Below are positions 33,292-43,318 of a stretch of DNA of 64,000 bases, in pieces. The stretch is from Natrinema versiforme JCM 10478 (lineage in GTDB: Archaea > Halobacteriota > Halobacteria > Halobacteriales > Natrialbaceae). The notes under the pieces were generated by a model. It ran no database searches and was not told the origin of the DNA. It was given only the letters and a program-made list of their open reading frames with translations. Position 1 is the stretch's first letter, and every line of letters starts with the position of its first letter. Position numbers and translations under genes: made by a program. The DNA lies in the NCBI RefSeq assembly GCF_000337195.1, contig NZ_AOID01000013.1, positions 1-64,000 of the forward strand. The letters are read 5' to 3'.

Positions 33292-36200
33292 ATGGACCAG
33301 AGGGTGCAAAAAATACTGGGGGTAACGTTCTCTATTTTACTGATAACCGGAGCGATCGGGCCAGCCATGGCTGCTCCGGGAAGAAATACAGCAGGGGCAG
33401 CCGTCAACGATGATAGCCTGAATGGGGCACATCAACTCTTCACTGCGGGTGAACGGGATCCGGCCGCGCTCGAGTTGAAGTACGCTGCCGTCACCGAGTT
33501 CGCAGTGATTCAACCTGCTGATCAACGCGACGAACGACGGAAAAAGCAGGTTGGGAAGCGAATCAACGAGACGCTTGATTTCTATCTCGACAAAGACCGC
33601 GTTGAGAGCCATAAGGTGTTCGAAGGCGATGCCGCGGCCGTCTCCCGCTTAGCACCACTCGCAGACGCTGATCCAGCGCAGGTCAACCAGTCGACGTGGT
33701 TGCTCACGAAGGCGAACGCGCGGACGGCCAACGTCTCCGTCACGGACACGCGGCGCGCCCTCGAGCGATTCGAAGACGATATCGATAATCCCGGTCACAA
33801 AAACGCCATCGAGAGCCACCTTCGAAACGCCGAACGTGCGTACGATCGCGGTGAAAAACTTCTCGAGGACGACGGGGGCAGCAACGTCGAACAAACAGCG
33901 CGGAAGCGTGCACGAGCTATCCGACAGTTCATGACTGCCTGGCGCCAGAGCCAGCAGGCACTGGACAAACTCGAGCGCCAGACGACGCCGCGGGTACGGA
34001 TCACGACCCGGAACGACCCCGTTCGAAACGGCTCGGAAGCCACGAATCGGACCATCGGCGGTGCGATCGAGACGGTCCGGCCGAACGAACTCGGGAATGT
34101 GACGGTGACGGTCGAGGATGGTTCTACTGTCGAAGTCGAGCCGGGTACCAGTACCGTGCCGGCGTCAAACGTCACGTTTGTCGCGAACGTCAGCTTCGAG
34201 GATCGAGAACAGCGCATTCGGGCGACGCTCGAAGAGAGCACGAACCGAAAGCACCACCGTGGGCCGCCAAAACACGCGAACGGACGGTCGTCGTCCTCGG
34301 ACTCGTCGCCGACCACCGACGAACTGCTACTGGACGGTGACGCGCTCCCGGATACATACGAACTCGAGAGGGCCGGGACCGACCCACTGGATCCCGACAG
34401 CGATTCCTCGAAGACAGCCGTCGACGAGAGCGATAACGGGACGATCGACGGCCTTGAAGACTTCGACGACGACGGGGTCACGACCTACCACGAGGGGCTG
34501 TTCGGGACCGACCCGTTCAGCGGGGACACCGATGGCGACGGGCTTCCGGACCGCTACGAGATTCGGTATTCGAAACTCGACCAGACGAAGGCCGACACGA
34601 ACGACGATGGCGTCACCGATGACGAGTGGGACATCGACAACGATAGTCTGACCACGCTCGAGGAGTACGAGGCCGGCACGACGCCGACACAAGCCGACGA
34701 GGATCGTGACGACCTCGATGATGACCGCGAACTCGAGATCGGCACAAACTCGAGTGATCCCGATACGGACGACGACGGACTGCTTGACGGCGAGGAGATT
34801 GCCCTTGGAACAGATCCACTTGTCGCGGACTCTGACGGCGACGGAACGCTGGATGGCAACGCCACGTACACGACGGCGACGAGCAACGAGTCGCTCGGCG
34901 TCAACGTTTCGCTGGCGGGTAGCGGTGACATCGCCAGCGGCGTCACGATCGAGAACGGTTCACAAGAACAATTCGAGAGCGGTTCGATCGAGTCGGCCCA
35001 GGTCACGTCGTTCGTCGACCTCGAGTCCGAGGAGTCGTTCGAGTCGGCGAACGTCACGTTCTCCTACGATGACTCACAGCTCGGAGAAACGAACGAATCG
35101 GATCTGGTCGTCTTCCGGTACAACGAGTCGCTGAGGGTATTCGAACCCCTGAATACGACGGTCGATCAGGAGTCGAACACAGTCACTGGAGAAACCGAAC
35201 ACTTCTCGCGGTTCGTCGTCTTCGACGTGCGTAACTGGGCGTCGAACTTCGTCGCGGAACGCCCCGAAAACGAGACTGACGAGTCGGAAGTCCAGCCCGT
35301 CGACGTGACGATGATCATCGATTCGTCGGGCTCGATGAGTTCGAATGATCCCCAAGAGTTCCGTAAGCAGGCCGCCAAAGAGTTCGTCGGCGCATTAGTC
35401 GAGGAAGATCGAGCAGGCGTCGTTGACTTCGACGGGAATGCTCACGTGGCTCAAGAGTTGACGACCGACTTCGGGTCAGTCAACCTCACGATCGACAGTC
35501 TCGACGCCAACGGCGGAACCGATATCGGCGACGGTGTCGAAAAAGCAAATCAGCACTTCGCTGAGACGAGCAACAATTCCCGCGCACAGGTTGGGATCCT
35601 CCTCACTGACGGTCAGGGCGACGGAGGTCGCGCAGAGGCGCGCACGGCAGCCCGGCGGAATACGACGATTTACACGATCGGATTTGGCGGTGCGGATGGA
35701 GATAAGCTCCAGGACATCGCTCAGATCACCGGTGGCAACTACACGCACGTTGACGATCCGGCTGATCTGCCAAACGTGTTCTCGCGGGTCGCCGACGATA
35801 TCGGTGCACAGGACACTGATGGTGACGGAATTCCCGATGTCGCCGAACACCGCGGGGTGGTCACCCCGAATGCTGGCATGCTCGAGACCGATCCGTACAG
35901 CGCCGATACGGACGGTGACGGACTCGAGGACGGAACCGAACTCGGAGAGGCGATTACTGCAGAGGAACTACGAGACCGAAACACCGACGGCTCTGGTCCC
36001 CCGGGTCCGGACCCGAAGTATCAGGCGATCGTTGGAACGGTCTCCAGAGCCGGATACAATACCAGCGAACTCTCCGGATCGATCTACATCGACCCGGTGA
36101 GCGACCCAACCCGCGTTCACACCGACGGCGACGGCGTTGACGACTACACGGAGCGTCGGGAGCCAGTGACCTACGCCCGAACGACGAGTCGCGAGTCGAC

Positions 36201-38460
36201 GAAATCGGCCCTCGAGACTGGTGAGCTGACGGAAGAGACTTTCGAAGAGGCCTACGACACCGGTCAGGCGACATCTGATCCGTGGAATAGTGACACGGAT
36301 TACGATGATCTCGACGACGGTCGCGAGCGCAACCTCGCGACGAATCCAAACGACGGTGATACAGACGACGACGGTATCAGGGACGGTGACGAGACGAGTG
36401 GTCGGAACGATCCGACGTTGTACGATGTCCACCCGCCGAACATAGATGTCTACACGAGCGGCTGGCGCGTCCCGGAGACGAGTCTCGACGCCACGTACTG
36501 GGCGCGCGCATCGATCGAAGATGAGGCAGGTATCGAGGAGGTCGCGTTCGTCAAGGAGGGCTCCGTCGAAAAACGGTTCGATACCTCCGATGACGAGCTG
36601 ACACGTCGGTTCGAGTACACGGAGCGGATCTCCGGCGGGAACGTCGATACTAGTAACATCAAGTCGACAGTCATCTCGGGTACTGGAAGCGCGATCGACC
36701 TTAGTGGTGATCTCGCGGGAGCCATCGCTGATACGACCCTCGGGACAAGCGTGTCCCTGCGCGCGACGGACGCGAACGGCAATCGCCAGCAGGCCGTCGC
36801 CGTGCAGCGAGCGAACTTCTACGGGTACATGGCCGGTGAACTCCCGACCGGTTGGGACCTCGCAGACAGGGAGGTCGCACGAAAACTCGGTACAGTCTCC
36901 GGGTTCTCCGCGAGCGTCGGCGTCGCCTTCCGGGATGCCGAACAGCTCCTGCACGATCCCGGTGCGTTCATCGAGGGCATGCGGGCTATGCTCGAGCTCG
37001 TCGCCGAGGCCGATCCAGCCGTCATTGACAGGCTGATCGACGGCTACATCCAGCAGTTCGAACAGAAACAGGAGCAAAACAACCCGTACGACAGGGGTAC
37101 GACGAAGTACGGGCTCTTCGAGGCGAACTGGTACGAGGGATACGCGCTCGGCTTCCTCTCGAAACTCGTCGTCAGCGGTGGCTCCACCGGAGCGAAAAAC
37201 GCGATCAAGAGCACCGATCGCGTCGGCGATATCACGGACCGGCTCTCGGACAGCCGCGCCCTTCGGGCGCTCTCTCGGATCGATGGCGCGACCGACGCCG
37301 CCAAAGCGCGAGTGACCGCACGCCTGCTGCTGGCGACCGACGACGCCGCGGAACCGCTGCTGAGTCAAGCTGATACCGCCGGCCAAGCCTACCGGCTGTG
37401 GCGGCTGCAGCGCGGAATGGATGCCGATGTGGATGCGTTGCCGGAAACCAGACAGCAACAGCTCGGACGGTTCCTGTCCCAGACTGGTGGAGACGGACAG
37501 CAGATCTACGATGAGCTCGCCGCCGCCGACGGTGAAGCTGCAGACGCCCTGCTCGAGATCGATACCCCCGGGGTCCAGCGTCGCCTCGTGAGAGCCCATC
37601 AAAGCGGTGACCTCGATTCAGCCGAGTTGTCTACAGTAGCCAAACGCTACGACAATCTAGATCCGGACGAGAAAGCGCTCGCACAGTGGTCGTTTACCCG
37701 ATTCGGAGACGACGGCGTCAAACTGCTGAAACAAAACGTCTGTAACAGTCCCTGTGAGGGTGTTATCCGATCGGTCTATGAGCACTACACCAAAGCACCG
37801 GACGGATTAAGCAACTCCGAGACGAGGGACTTACTCAACGCGTACGCCAAAGCTGACAACACAGATATCGGCCCCGGCAGCCGTATGGATGCGAGTGATG
37901 TTCAGAACACCATTCGGGACCTCGACGATGACGGCGCCGCAGATGTGACGGACGCGATGGGTTCAGTTTCGGGAGCGAACAGTGGGTTCAGACAGATCGC
38001 CGGCGAGGTCGACGTTGCAAATAGCGTCTACCGGAGCGATAATATTGAGGGCAATGATATTACGATGCAGGTTACAACCAGAAATATAGACAATGCTCCA
38101 AACGTAGAAACTGAGGTTGACGTGAAGGTTGAGGGAGAGGTCTCGATCGGTGGAGAAACGTACCAGTCACCGGCAATCGAGTCAAAACACTGGAACCCCG
38201 AGAAATGGCCTCCGGAAGCAGTGGACGTTGATCCGAAGTGGAACAGCCAGCTGACCGATTTGGAGAACAAACTAGTGACTCAGGCAGTCAACGGCGAAGA
38301 GAATTTGATCGTCGCGCTCCCAAAAGAAACGATAACGAGACACGAGAGCAAACTCGAAGCATCATTCAGAAATACGCAACGAAAACTGGAATCCAACGAC
38401 CACGTTACTGCAGATGACGTAGAGATAACGTACACTAGCTACGAGGAGATTGGATCGTAA
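33292..38460 (+). CDS. Giant secreted VWA/calcium-repeat protein, candidate polymorphic toxin
   Basis: The 1722-residue product starts with a Sec-type signal (ILGVTFSILLITGAI, then PAMAAPG). Residues about 25-345 are helical and Asn/Thr rich. Residues about 347-521 hold thrombospondin-3-like calcium repeats (DTDGDGLPDRYE, DTDDDGLLDGEE). Residues about 668-840 are a VWA domain with the metal motif DSSGS. Further calcium repeats reach about 1041, then an Ig-like part and a long helical part. The last 165 residues resemble a PD-(D/E)xK nuclease: GEVDVANS, EVDVKVEGEV and IESKHW. The gene ends one base before the first putative immunity gene. Domains are seen; toxicity is inferred. Confidence 0.8.
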   Translation: MDQRVQKILGVTFSILLITGAIGPAMAAPGRNTAGAAVNDDSLNGAHQLFTAGERDPAALELKYAAVTEFAVIQPADQRDERRKKQVGKRINETLDFYLDKDRVESHKVFEGDAAAVSRLAPLADADPAQVNQSTWLLTKANARTANVSVTDTRRALERFEDDIDNPGHKNAIESHLRNAERAYDRGEKLLEDDGGSNVEQTARKRARAIRQFMTAWRQSQQALDKLERQTTPRVRITTRNDPVRNGSEATNRTIGGAIETVRPNELGNVTVTVEDGSTVEVEPGTSTVPASNVTFVANVSFEDREQRIRATLEESTNRKHHRGPPKHANGRSSSSDSSPTTDELLLDGDALPDTYELERAGTDPLDPDSDSSKTAVDESDNGTIDGLEDFDDDGVTTYHEGLFGTDPFSGDTDGDGLPDRYEIRYSKLDQTKADTNDDGVTDDEWDIDNDSLTTLEEYEAGTTPTQADEDRDDLDDDRELEIGTNSSDPDTDDDGLLDGEEIALGTDPLVADSDGDGTLDGNATYTTATSNESLGVNVSLAGSGDIASGVTIENGSQEQFESGSIESAQVTSFVDLESEESFESANVTFSYDDSQLGETNESDLVVFRYNESLRVFEPLNTTVDQESNTVTGETEHFSRFVVFDVRNWASNFVAERPENETDESEVQPVDVTMIIDSSGSMSSNDPQEFRKQAAKEFVGALVEEDRAGVVDFDGNAHVAQELTTDFGSVNLTIDSLDANGGTDIGDGVEKANQHFAETSNNSRAQVGILLTDGQGDGGRAEARTAARRNTTIYTIGFGGADGDKLQDIAQITGGNYTHVDDPADLPNVFSRVADDIGAQDTDGDGIPDVAEHRGVVTPNAGMLETDPYSADTDGDGLEDGTELGEAITAEELRDRNTDGSGPPGPDPKYQAIVGTVSRAGYNTSELSGSIYIDPVSDPTRVHTDGDGVDDYTERREPVTYARTTSRESTKSALETGELTEETFEEAYDTGQATSDPWNSDTDYDDLDDGRERNLATNPNDGDTDDDGIRDGDETSGRNDPTLYDVHPPNIDVYTSGWRVPETSLDATYWARASIEDEAGIEEVAFVKEGSVEKRFDTSDDELTRRFEYTERISGGNVDTSNIKSTVISGTGSAIDLSGDLAGAIADTTLGTSVSLRATDANGNRQQAVAVQRANFYGYMAGELPTGWDLADREVARKLGTVSGFSASVGVAFRDAEQLLHDPGAFIEGMRAMLELVAEADPAVIDRLIDGYIQQFEQKQEQNNPYDRGTTKYGLFEANWYEGYALGFLSKLVVSGGSTGAKNAIKSTDRVGDITDRLSDSRALRALSRIDGATDAAKARVTARLLLATDDAAEPLLSQADTAGQAYRLWRLQRGMDADVDALPETRQQQLGRFLSQTGGDGQQIYDELAAADGEAADALLEIDTPGVQRRLVRAHQSGDLDSAELSTVAKRYDNLDPDEKALAQWSFTRFGDDGVKLLKQNVCNSPCEGVIRSVYEHYTKAPDGLSNSETRDLLNAYAKADNTDIGPGSRMDASDVQNTIRDLDDDGAADVTDAMGSVSGANSGFRQIAGEVDVANSVYRSDNIEGNDITMQVTTRNIDNAPNVETEVDVKVEGEVSIGGETYQSPAIESKHWNPEKWPPEAVDVDPKWNSQLTDLENKLVTQAVNGEENLIVALPKETITRHESKLEASFRNTQRKLESNDHVTADDVEITYTSYEEIGS

Positions 38461-38461
38461 T

Positions 38462-39670
38462 ATGCTTGGTCTGCCATACTACACGAAAGGGGATGTCGAA
38501 GATATTGACGTGGCAATTAGAGAAACCTGTGCAGTTGTCGGTCTCGAGACCGAACGAGTTCCCCCCGAACAGGTAAGTGCCGATGCACATACATCAGAAT
38601 ATATCGTCTCACAGGGTGAGTGGGACTTCACGATTGCATTCAACGTAGAATCCGAAGACAACCAAGCTGACACAAATACGTCCAGATCGCAAGATTTCGA
38701 GGTACCACCGTCAGAACTCAGCATCTCGGACGCGCGCTGGTTCTCAGACCCGGGCATAAACGGCATTGGTCAGGACGAGTACCAGCAGCGCGTCGATATT
38801 GTCTTCGAGTTTATCTGTCGACTCGCGATGGCGACCGACGTCGAGTACGCGCCGATGCTGGGCTTCGTGGACCCGATTCAGTGCTGGCCCACGGACTACC
38901 CGATTACCGATCACATCGAGGAACTCCCGATCTTCGGGATCTACTCCCAGTCGGCACTCGAGGACCTCGGGGGCCTCGAAGCTATGTTCGATCGATCGCC
39001 GTGGTACGTCGCAGAGCTTCCGAGCGGTCACACCGTTGTTATCCAGGAGGACTTCCCGTGGAACAAGCGCGACTGGTCACCGCCGACGGACGCGGCGTTC
39101 CTCGAAACGGCCACGTTCCCCGATTCCGGCGAGTACGCTGCCCACGACTTCGCGGATCCGTTCGCCGCCCTCGAGACGGACGCGATTGGGACCGACCTCT
39201 GTGTGCCTCGAGAGAAAATTGGTCCCGAATTCCGCAACGAGGACCTCGAACTGGTGCGGGTTCGGGTCGACGAGCAACGCGACCTCCGACGGCTCGACGA
39301 CGGATCGTTCGTCCGAAACGTCGTCGACGACGACCCCGGTGATCCCGCCGCGTTCATGCGGGCGATGCTCGAGGAGATTCCAGCCGGCGCTACTGCCGAC
39401 GATCTGATGGTCTCGGCACTGCTCAAAGACGCGATCCAACCGGCCTTCGTCCGTCTCGAGGATCCGGCCGACGAAACCATCGTCTCGAGGGTCGTGGCTC
39501 TCGACAGCGATATCAACAAGGTGGAGTTCCTCATCACTCTCGGCCGAGTCGCTCGCGAAGCGGACTTCTCTGTCGCCGATAGCCGAGAGATAGAACAGGT
39601 TTTCGAGTCACTCGAGACGTTCGACGCCACCGTCGACCTCGATCAATACCTTCGAGACCGCCTGCTCTAA
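38462..39670 (+). CDS. Putative immunity protein 1 of the toxin locus
   Basis: The 402-residue product starts at the ATG one base after the toxin stop. It is acidic and without signal or membrane segments, so cytoplasmic. No known family is recognised. The C-terminal two thirds (for example SDARWFSDPG in the middle and LDDGSFVRNVVDDDPG later) are homologous to the gene at 39755-40985; the first 90 residues are not. A variable N-terminus on a conserved core, placed right after a toxin tip, fits an immunity protein. The biochemical role is inference. Confidence 0.6.
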   Translation: MLGLPYYTKGDVEDIDVAIRETCAVVGLETERVPPEQVSADAHTSEYIVSQGEWDFTIAFNVESEDNQADTNTSRSQDFEVPPSELSISDARWFSDPGINGIGQDEYQQRVDIVFEFICRLAMATDVEYAPMLGFVDPIQCWPTDYPITDHIEELPIFGIYSQSALEDLGGLEAMFDRSPWYVAELPSGHTVVIQEDFPWNKRDWSPPTDAAFLETATFPDSGEYAAHDFADPFAALETDAIGTDLCVPREKIGPEFRNEDLELVRVRVDEQRDLRRLDDGSFVRNVVDDDPGDPAAFMRAMLEEIPAGATADDLMVSALLKDAIQPAFVRLEDPADETIVSRVVALDSDINKVEFLITLGRVAREADFSVADSREIEQVFESLETFDATVDLDQYLRDRLL

Positions 39671-39754
39671 CTCACGGAAACCGACTGCTAGTGGACAGAG
39701 GATTTTTCATCGTGTTGCCGGTATCAGTACCGTTCAAGAGCTACGACGATAGGG

Positions 39755-40985
39755 GTGAGAAAATTGAGTGAACGACTGAGAATGGACGGGACCGTCTTCG
39801 TCTCGTTCCACAGTACGGAACAGCCGCAGTACGACGAGTTGGTCAGCCCGACGCTGTCGGCCTGCGCGGAGGTGGGGCTCGTTACCGAATCAGCGGCAAC
39901 TCAGGATACCGACACGGTCACGCTCAGCGATAGAAATAGAACGGCCGTATACGACGGCAATAGAGAGGTGCAGCTAAATTTCAGGATTGACGACTGGGAC
40001 GGTCCGATAGATTCGGTGCTGAATATCACGACGACCGCTAATACGCTCGTCTCGGTGGATGCTGATCCCGACGATGAATATACCGGATTCGCGCGCGACT
40101 TAGTTGATCTCATACGCATCCTCGCCGTCGAGTTAGATCCCATCTACGTCTCGACGTTTAACACACACGTCGAACCGACCACTCCCTCGCCGGACACCGT
40201 TCTCCCATTCGAGTTCCCACTCGATCTCGATCGGATCCCGTGGTTGGGCGTCTACTCCGAGCCGGTGATCGAGCACCTCGGTGGCAGAGAGCACGTCCTC
40301 GAGACTCCGGCGTGGAATGTCGAGGAACTCGAAAACGGTAACATCCTCATTATTACGACTCGAACGCCGTGGGAAGGGTATCACAGCGAACTGCCAGCCG
40401 ACGACCATCTCCTGGGGGACGGACGAAGTCGAACGGGAAGCGACCGACGACAGATCTGCCGGACTGTCCGATCCGTTCGCCGCACTGAACGGCGGCGAGC
40501 TCGGCGCCGACGTCTGCGTCTACCGCGACGACATCCGCGAAGAGTTCCGTAACGAAGATCTCCACCTCGTCCGCGTCTGCGTCGATGAACGGGGCGATCT
40601 CCGCCGACTCGATGACAGCACCTTCGTCCGAAACGTCGTCTTCGACGACTCCGGAGGAAAAGCCGACGTGATCGATCGAATGTTCGAGGACGTTCCGGCG
40701 GATACGTCGCGCGACAAACAGATGGTTTCGTCGCTGCTCCACGAGGCCATCCCACCGTCGTTCGTCCGCCTCGAGACGCCGAACGGAGAGAACGTCGTCA
40801 CGAAAGTGATGAACCTCGACATTGAGACGAACAAGCACGACTTGCTCGTCTCGCTCGGCCGTGTCGCTCAACAGGACGACTTTACCGACGACGACCTCGA
40901 GACGATGCTCGGCGCACTCGATACGCTCGCCGATCTCGAAGACATCGATGGCGCCGACGACTACGTCGAAGATCTACTGCTCTGA
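39755..40985 (+). pseudogene. Putative immunity protein 2, frameshifted
   Basis: Two frames carry one homologue of immunity protein 1: residues from 39755 (or the ATG at 39782) to about 40413, then the +1 frame to 40985. They join at a run of five G (40414-40418); removing one G restores DDHLLGTDEVEREATDD and an open frame of about 410 codons. Shared blocks include IPWLGVYSEPVIEHLGG and RRLDDSTFVRNVVFDD. A recent inactivation, a phase-variable tract or a sequencing error would all look like this. Confidence 0.7.
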
Positions 40986-41228
40986 AACGAGCAAGTGACT
41001 GCCAGTAGTCATCCTGATTTACTTGAGGTTGGCGCGACTGATACGACGACATTCCAGGAACTGCATCAGATGCTACTCACTATGCGACGACTGATGTAGT
41101 AACGTTGTTCGAACTTGTAGACGAACAACCGCTTGGCGAGTAGTCCTCTCGCTTAACTGCGACTCCTACTATCCGAGCCAGTAGTTACCAGTGGTGTCCG
41201 ATTAGCTATAACAGAGTGCGTCGACTGA

Positions 41229-42239
41229 TCAGAGGTTATCAAGATACTGTCGACGCTGTTCCATCTTCTCTTGGTGGTTACGGCGATCATAATGCTTGTC
41301 CAATACTCCTTCAGAGACGTTGGCTCGATCACTGACTGCGATCATTGGCCAATCTTGATTCAGTGCATAAGTGATCCCGCCTCGACGGAACGCATGGGGA
41401 CTCAAACTCGAGGGACATTCAAATGCCTGGTCATACGCAAGAGCAGGACATTCCTGAATATCTCGCCCATGGGGACACTCGTTGGTAGATACGCAGGGTC
41501 GCGTATACCGATAACAGTCCCCTCGAATTGTAGTAGTGTGGGCGCGACCATTCGGAGTGGGAAGGAGAAGCTTGCGCCCATGCTCATCAACTACTGAGGG
41601 GCGCTGATCACTAATCCAGTCATCTAGCAGTTCACAGATGTCTGTCGAGAGTGCGATGAATCGCTGACCCTCCTCTGCATTTTTGATCGGCGTCCCAGTT
41701 TCAGGTCGGTGGACGACCTCGAGGCACTGCTCGTTCGCATCGTAATCGGAGAGATCGAGCGCGCGGACCGCTCCGACACGCATCATCGTATGCCAGAGGA
41801 GAGACAGGGCGACGTGCGGCCGTGATGCGTACTCGTACTTCCGGAGGTACCCGAGAACGTCTTCAGCTCGGTCCTCTTCAATCATGATATCTCGAACATT
41901 ATCATCGCCGCTCAGCGTTGGCGATCGCACCTTCGTATGGAGATCAGGTTCGACCCCATCGATGGATTCGAGCCACCTCACGAAGACGCGGATCGTATCC
42001 ATCTGCGTCTTCTCTGAAGCCGGCGAGAGATCACCCTCTTCACGTCGCCAGAGCCGATATTCATGTAATAGTCGCCCGGTCAATTCGTTGAGATTCGTGA
42101 TCTCTTTCTCCTGGCACCAGCGCACGAGGTGACCGATGCGTGAGCTGTGGGAGTACAGCGTTGCTTGAGTGACGTCGTTTTCACGGTCGGCTAAGTAGAG
42201 GTCGAGCGCTGTTTCTGGGTCGATCGGCTCGAGGTTCAT
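41229..42239 (-). CDS. Tyrosine recombinase (integrase) of element 2
   Basis: The 336-residue product is a full-length relative of the element 1 integrase. Catalytic segments are MMRVGAVRALD (Arg I), SPHAFRRGGITYAL (HxxR) and KHYDRR (Tyr). The cysteine insertion (RPCVSTNECPHGR, then ECPALA and ECPSS) is conserved. SEKTQMDTIRVFVRWLE is nearly the same in both. Both genes point away from their right att copies. Different element-specific integrases using the same tRNA explain the tandem array. Confidence 0.92.
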   Translation of the reverse strand: MNLEPIDPETALDLYLADRENDVTQATLYSHSSRIGHLVRWCQEKEITNLNELTGRLLHEYRLWRREEGDLSPASEKTQMDTIRVFVRWLESIDGVEPDLHTKVRSPTLSGDDNVRDIMIEEDRAEDVLGYLRKYEYASRPHVALSLLWHTMMRVGAVRALDLSDYDANEQCLEVVHRPETGTPIKNAEEGQRFIALSTDICELLDDWISDQRPSVVDEHGRKLLLPTPNGRAHTTTIRGDCYRYTRPCVSTNECPHGRDIQECPALAYDQAFECPSSLSPHAFRRGGITYALNQDWPMIAVSDRANVSEGVLDKHYDRRNHQEKMEQRRQYLDNL

Positions 42240-42530
42240 CGTAACAACAGAGCATCCATCGGCAATTCCAAGGCTCCAGAACCCAACAGCGCTCTGGTAC
42301 AGCTACAGCTCGTTACACTTTTTGTGAACTGATTTCTCCATCCTATCGGCGGCGTTGGCTTCGAACCGCTGTTGGGGAACACCGGGACACCCAACGCCGC
42401 CTTTGGATACGAGTACCATCTCCTCAGATGAAGCTCGTCTGTAGATTGATCCACTCGCCTCGGATGGCTCCATTCACGACCGGATCTCAACCGCCCGAAA
42501 TAACCTTCCTCATGGGCTAAAAGGGAATTC

Positions 42531-42545
42531 GTACGAATATCGTAC
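42531..42545. repeat. Inverted repeat next to the right att site
   Basis: GTACGA and TCGTAC are perfect 6-base arms around ATA, ending 5 bases before the att repeat. This mirrors the inverted repeat before the middle att copy, though the sequences differ. Confidence 0.4.
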
Positions 42546-42550
42546 CCAAG

Positions 42551-42564
42551 CCTGTAGCGCCCAT
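42551..42564 (+). repeat. attR of element 2 (partial tRNA-Arg 3' end)
   Basis: CCTGTAGCGCCCAT is identical to tRNA bases 16356-16369. Similarity continues weakly (TCGAAA against CCGAAA). The tRNA 3' terminus with an integrase nearby supports it as the outer boundary. Confidence 0.65.
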
Positions 42565-42736
42565 TCGAAAACAACGCGGTTCTCGACTAATCCTAATCGC
42601 TCCGTAGATATATCAATAGTCGAATTCTCAGCCTTTTCGGCGTTCGGGCGACGGCGACCGAAATCTGATACCAGTTCGGAACTGGTTGCGGACCGCCACC
42701 TCATGCGATTCTCATCGCAAACACGGGGTGGTCGGC

Positions 42737-42967
42737 GTGACGGTCCCGGAATGGCCGTCGGTCGATCACTCAACCTGTCGTCACTGTGGAGCCCATGTCA
42801 CGGACCGGTTCCGTCGCGTCTTCGGTGACGACGGTGATTGGGCCCACCGCTGTGACGACTACGATGCCTACGCGCGATTGAGTCGCGGCTCCGCTGCAGG
42901 CATCGACGTTTCGGTTCCGGACCCGGAGACATGGCCCGGCCGTCACGGCGGTGAGGCCGATGCGTGA
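42737..42967 (+). CDS. Small Cys/His protein, DUF7563-like
   Basis: The GTG at 42737 (VTVPEWPSVD) gives 76 residues; the frame is open 17 codons upstream. STCRHCGAHVTDRFRRVFGD followed by WAHRCDDYDAYARLS matches small haloarchaeal proteins with CxxCG-HVT and a later Cys. The usual second CxxC is CDDY here, so one ligand is missing. It is the first gene beyond the elements. Confidence 0.5.
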   Translation: MTVPEWPSVDHSTCRHCGAHVTDRFRRVFGDDGDWAHRCDDYDAYARLSRGSAAGIDVSVPDPETWPGRHGGEADA

Positions 42968-43318
42968 CGAGTCCGTTCCCGCGAACCGACTGTACGATGT
43001 CGGGAGTCGGACGCCCATCGCCTATCCCACCCATCAAGCGACCGATGAGGATGTTCGTCGCGCTCTCGCCGATCGAGACGTTCGCGCCGACGGTGGACAG
43101 CCCTCGAGCAGTACGGAACGCGGAGCGTTTCTTCGGAAGAGATGCGACGGGAAGGAGTTGCACCTTCGGCACACCCGTGGAACGGGCGCGTGTTACGCTA
43201 CACCACCGTCGCACAGCTTGCACTTGGCCTCTTATCGACGCAATTCGAATAAGATAGGCCTTGAAATAGCCGACCGTTCATCGAGTTCGGGCACTGATAG
43301 AACAGACGGTGGTTCGCG

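Larger units (their letters stand above)
31785..42564. mobile_element. Integrated element 2, in tandem (about 10.8 kb)
   Basis: The element lies between the middle att copy and CCTGTAGCGCCCAT at 42551-42564, with its own tyrosine recombinase (41229-42239) at the right end, the same arrangement as element 1. It holds an IS6-type transposase, an AbrB-type regulator and the large secreted protein with two putative immunity genes. It has no replication gene. The right repeat is only 14 identical bases, so the right boundary is less certain than that of element 1. Confidence 0.65.
42240..42736. other. Right end of element 2 and chromosomal junction
   Basis: This 497-base stretch holds no gene that I can support. 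It contains the inverted repeat 42531-42545, the att copy 42551-42564 and, past it, TCGAAAACAACGCGG, similar to the bases that follow the tRNA at 16369. Confidence 0.5.

Noticed and set aside
35968-37602. 544-codon minus frame inside the large secreted protein gene
   Set aside because: It is an antisense shadow; the plus frame has a signal peptide, calcium repeats and a VWA domain.
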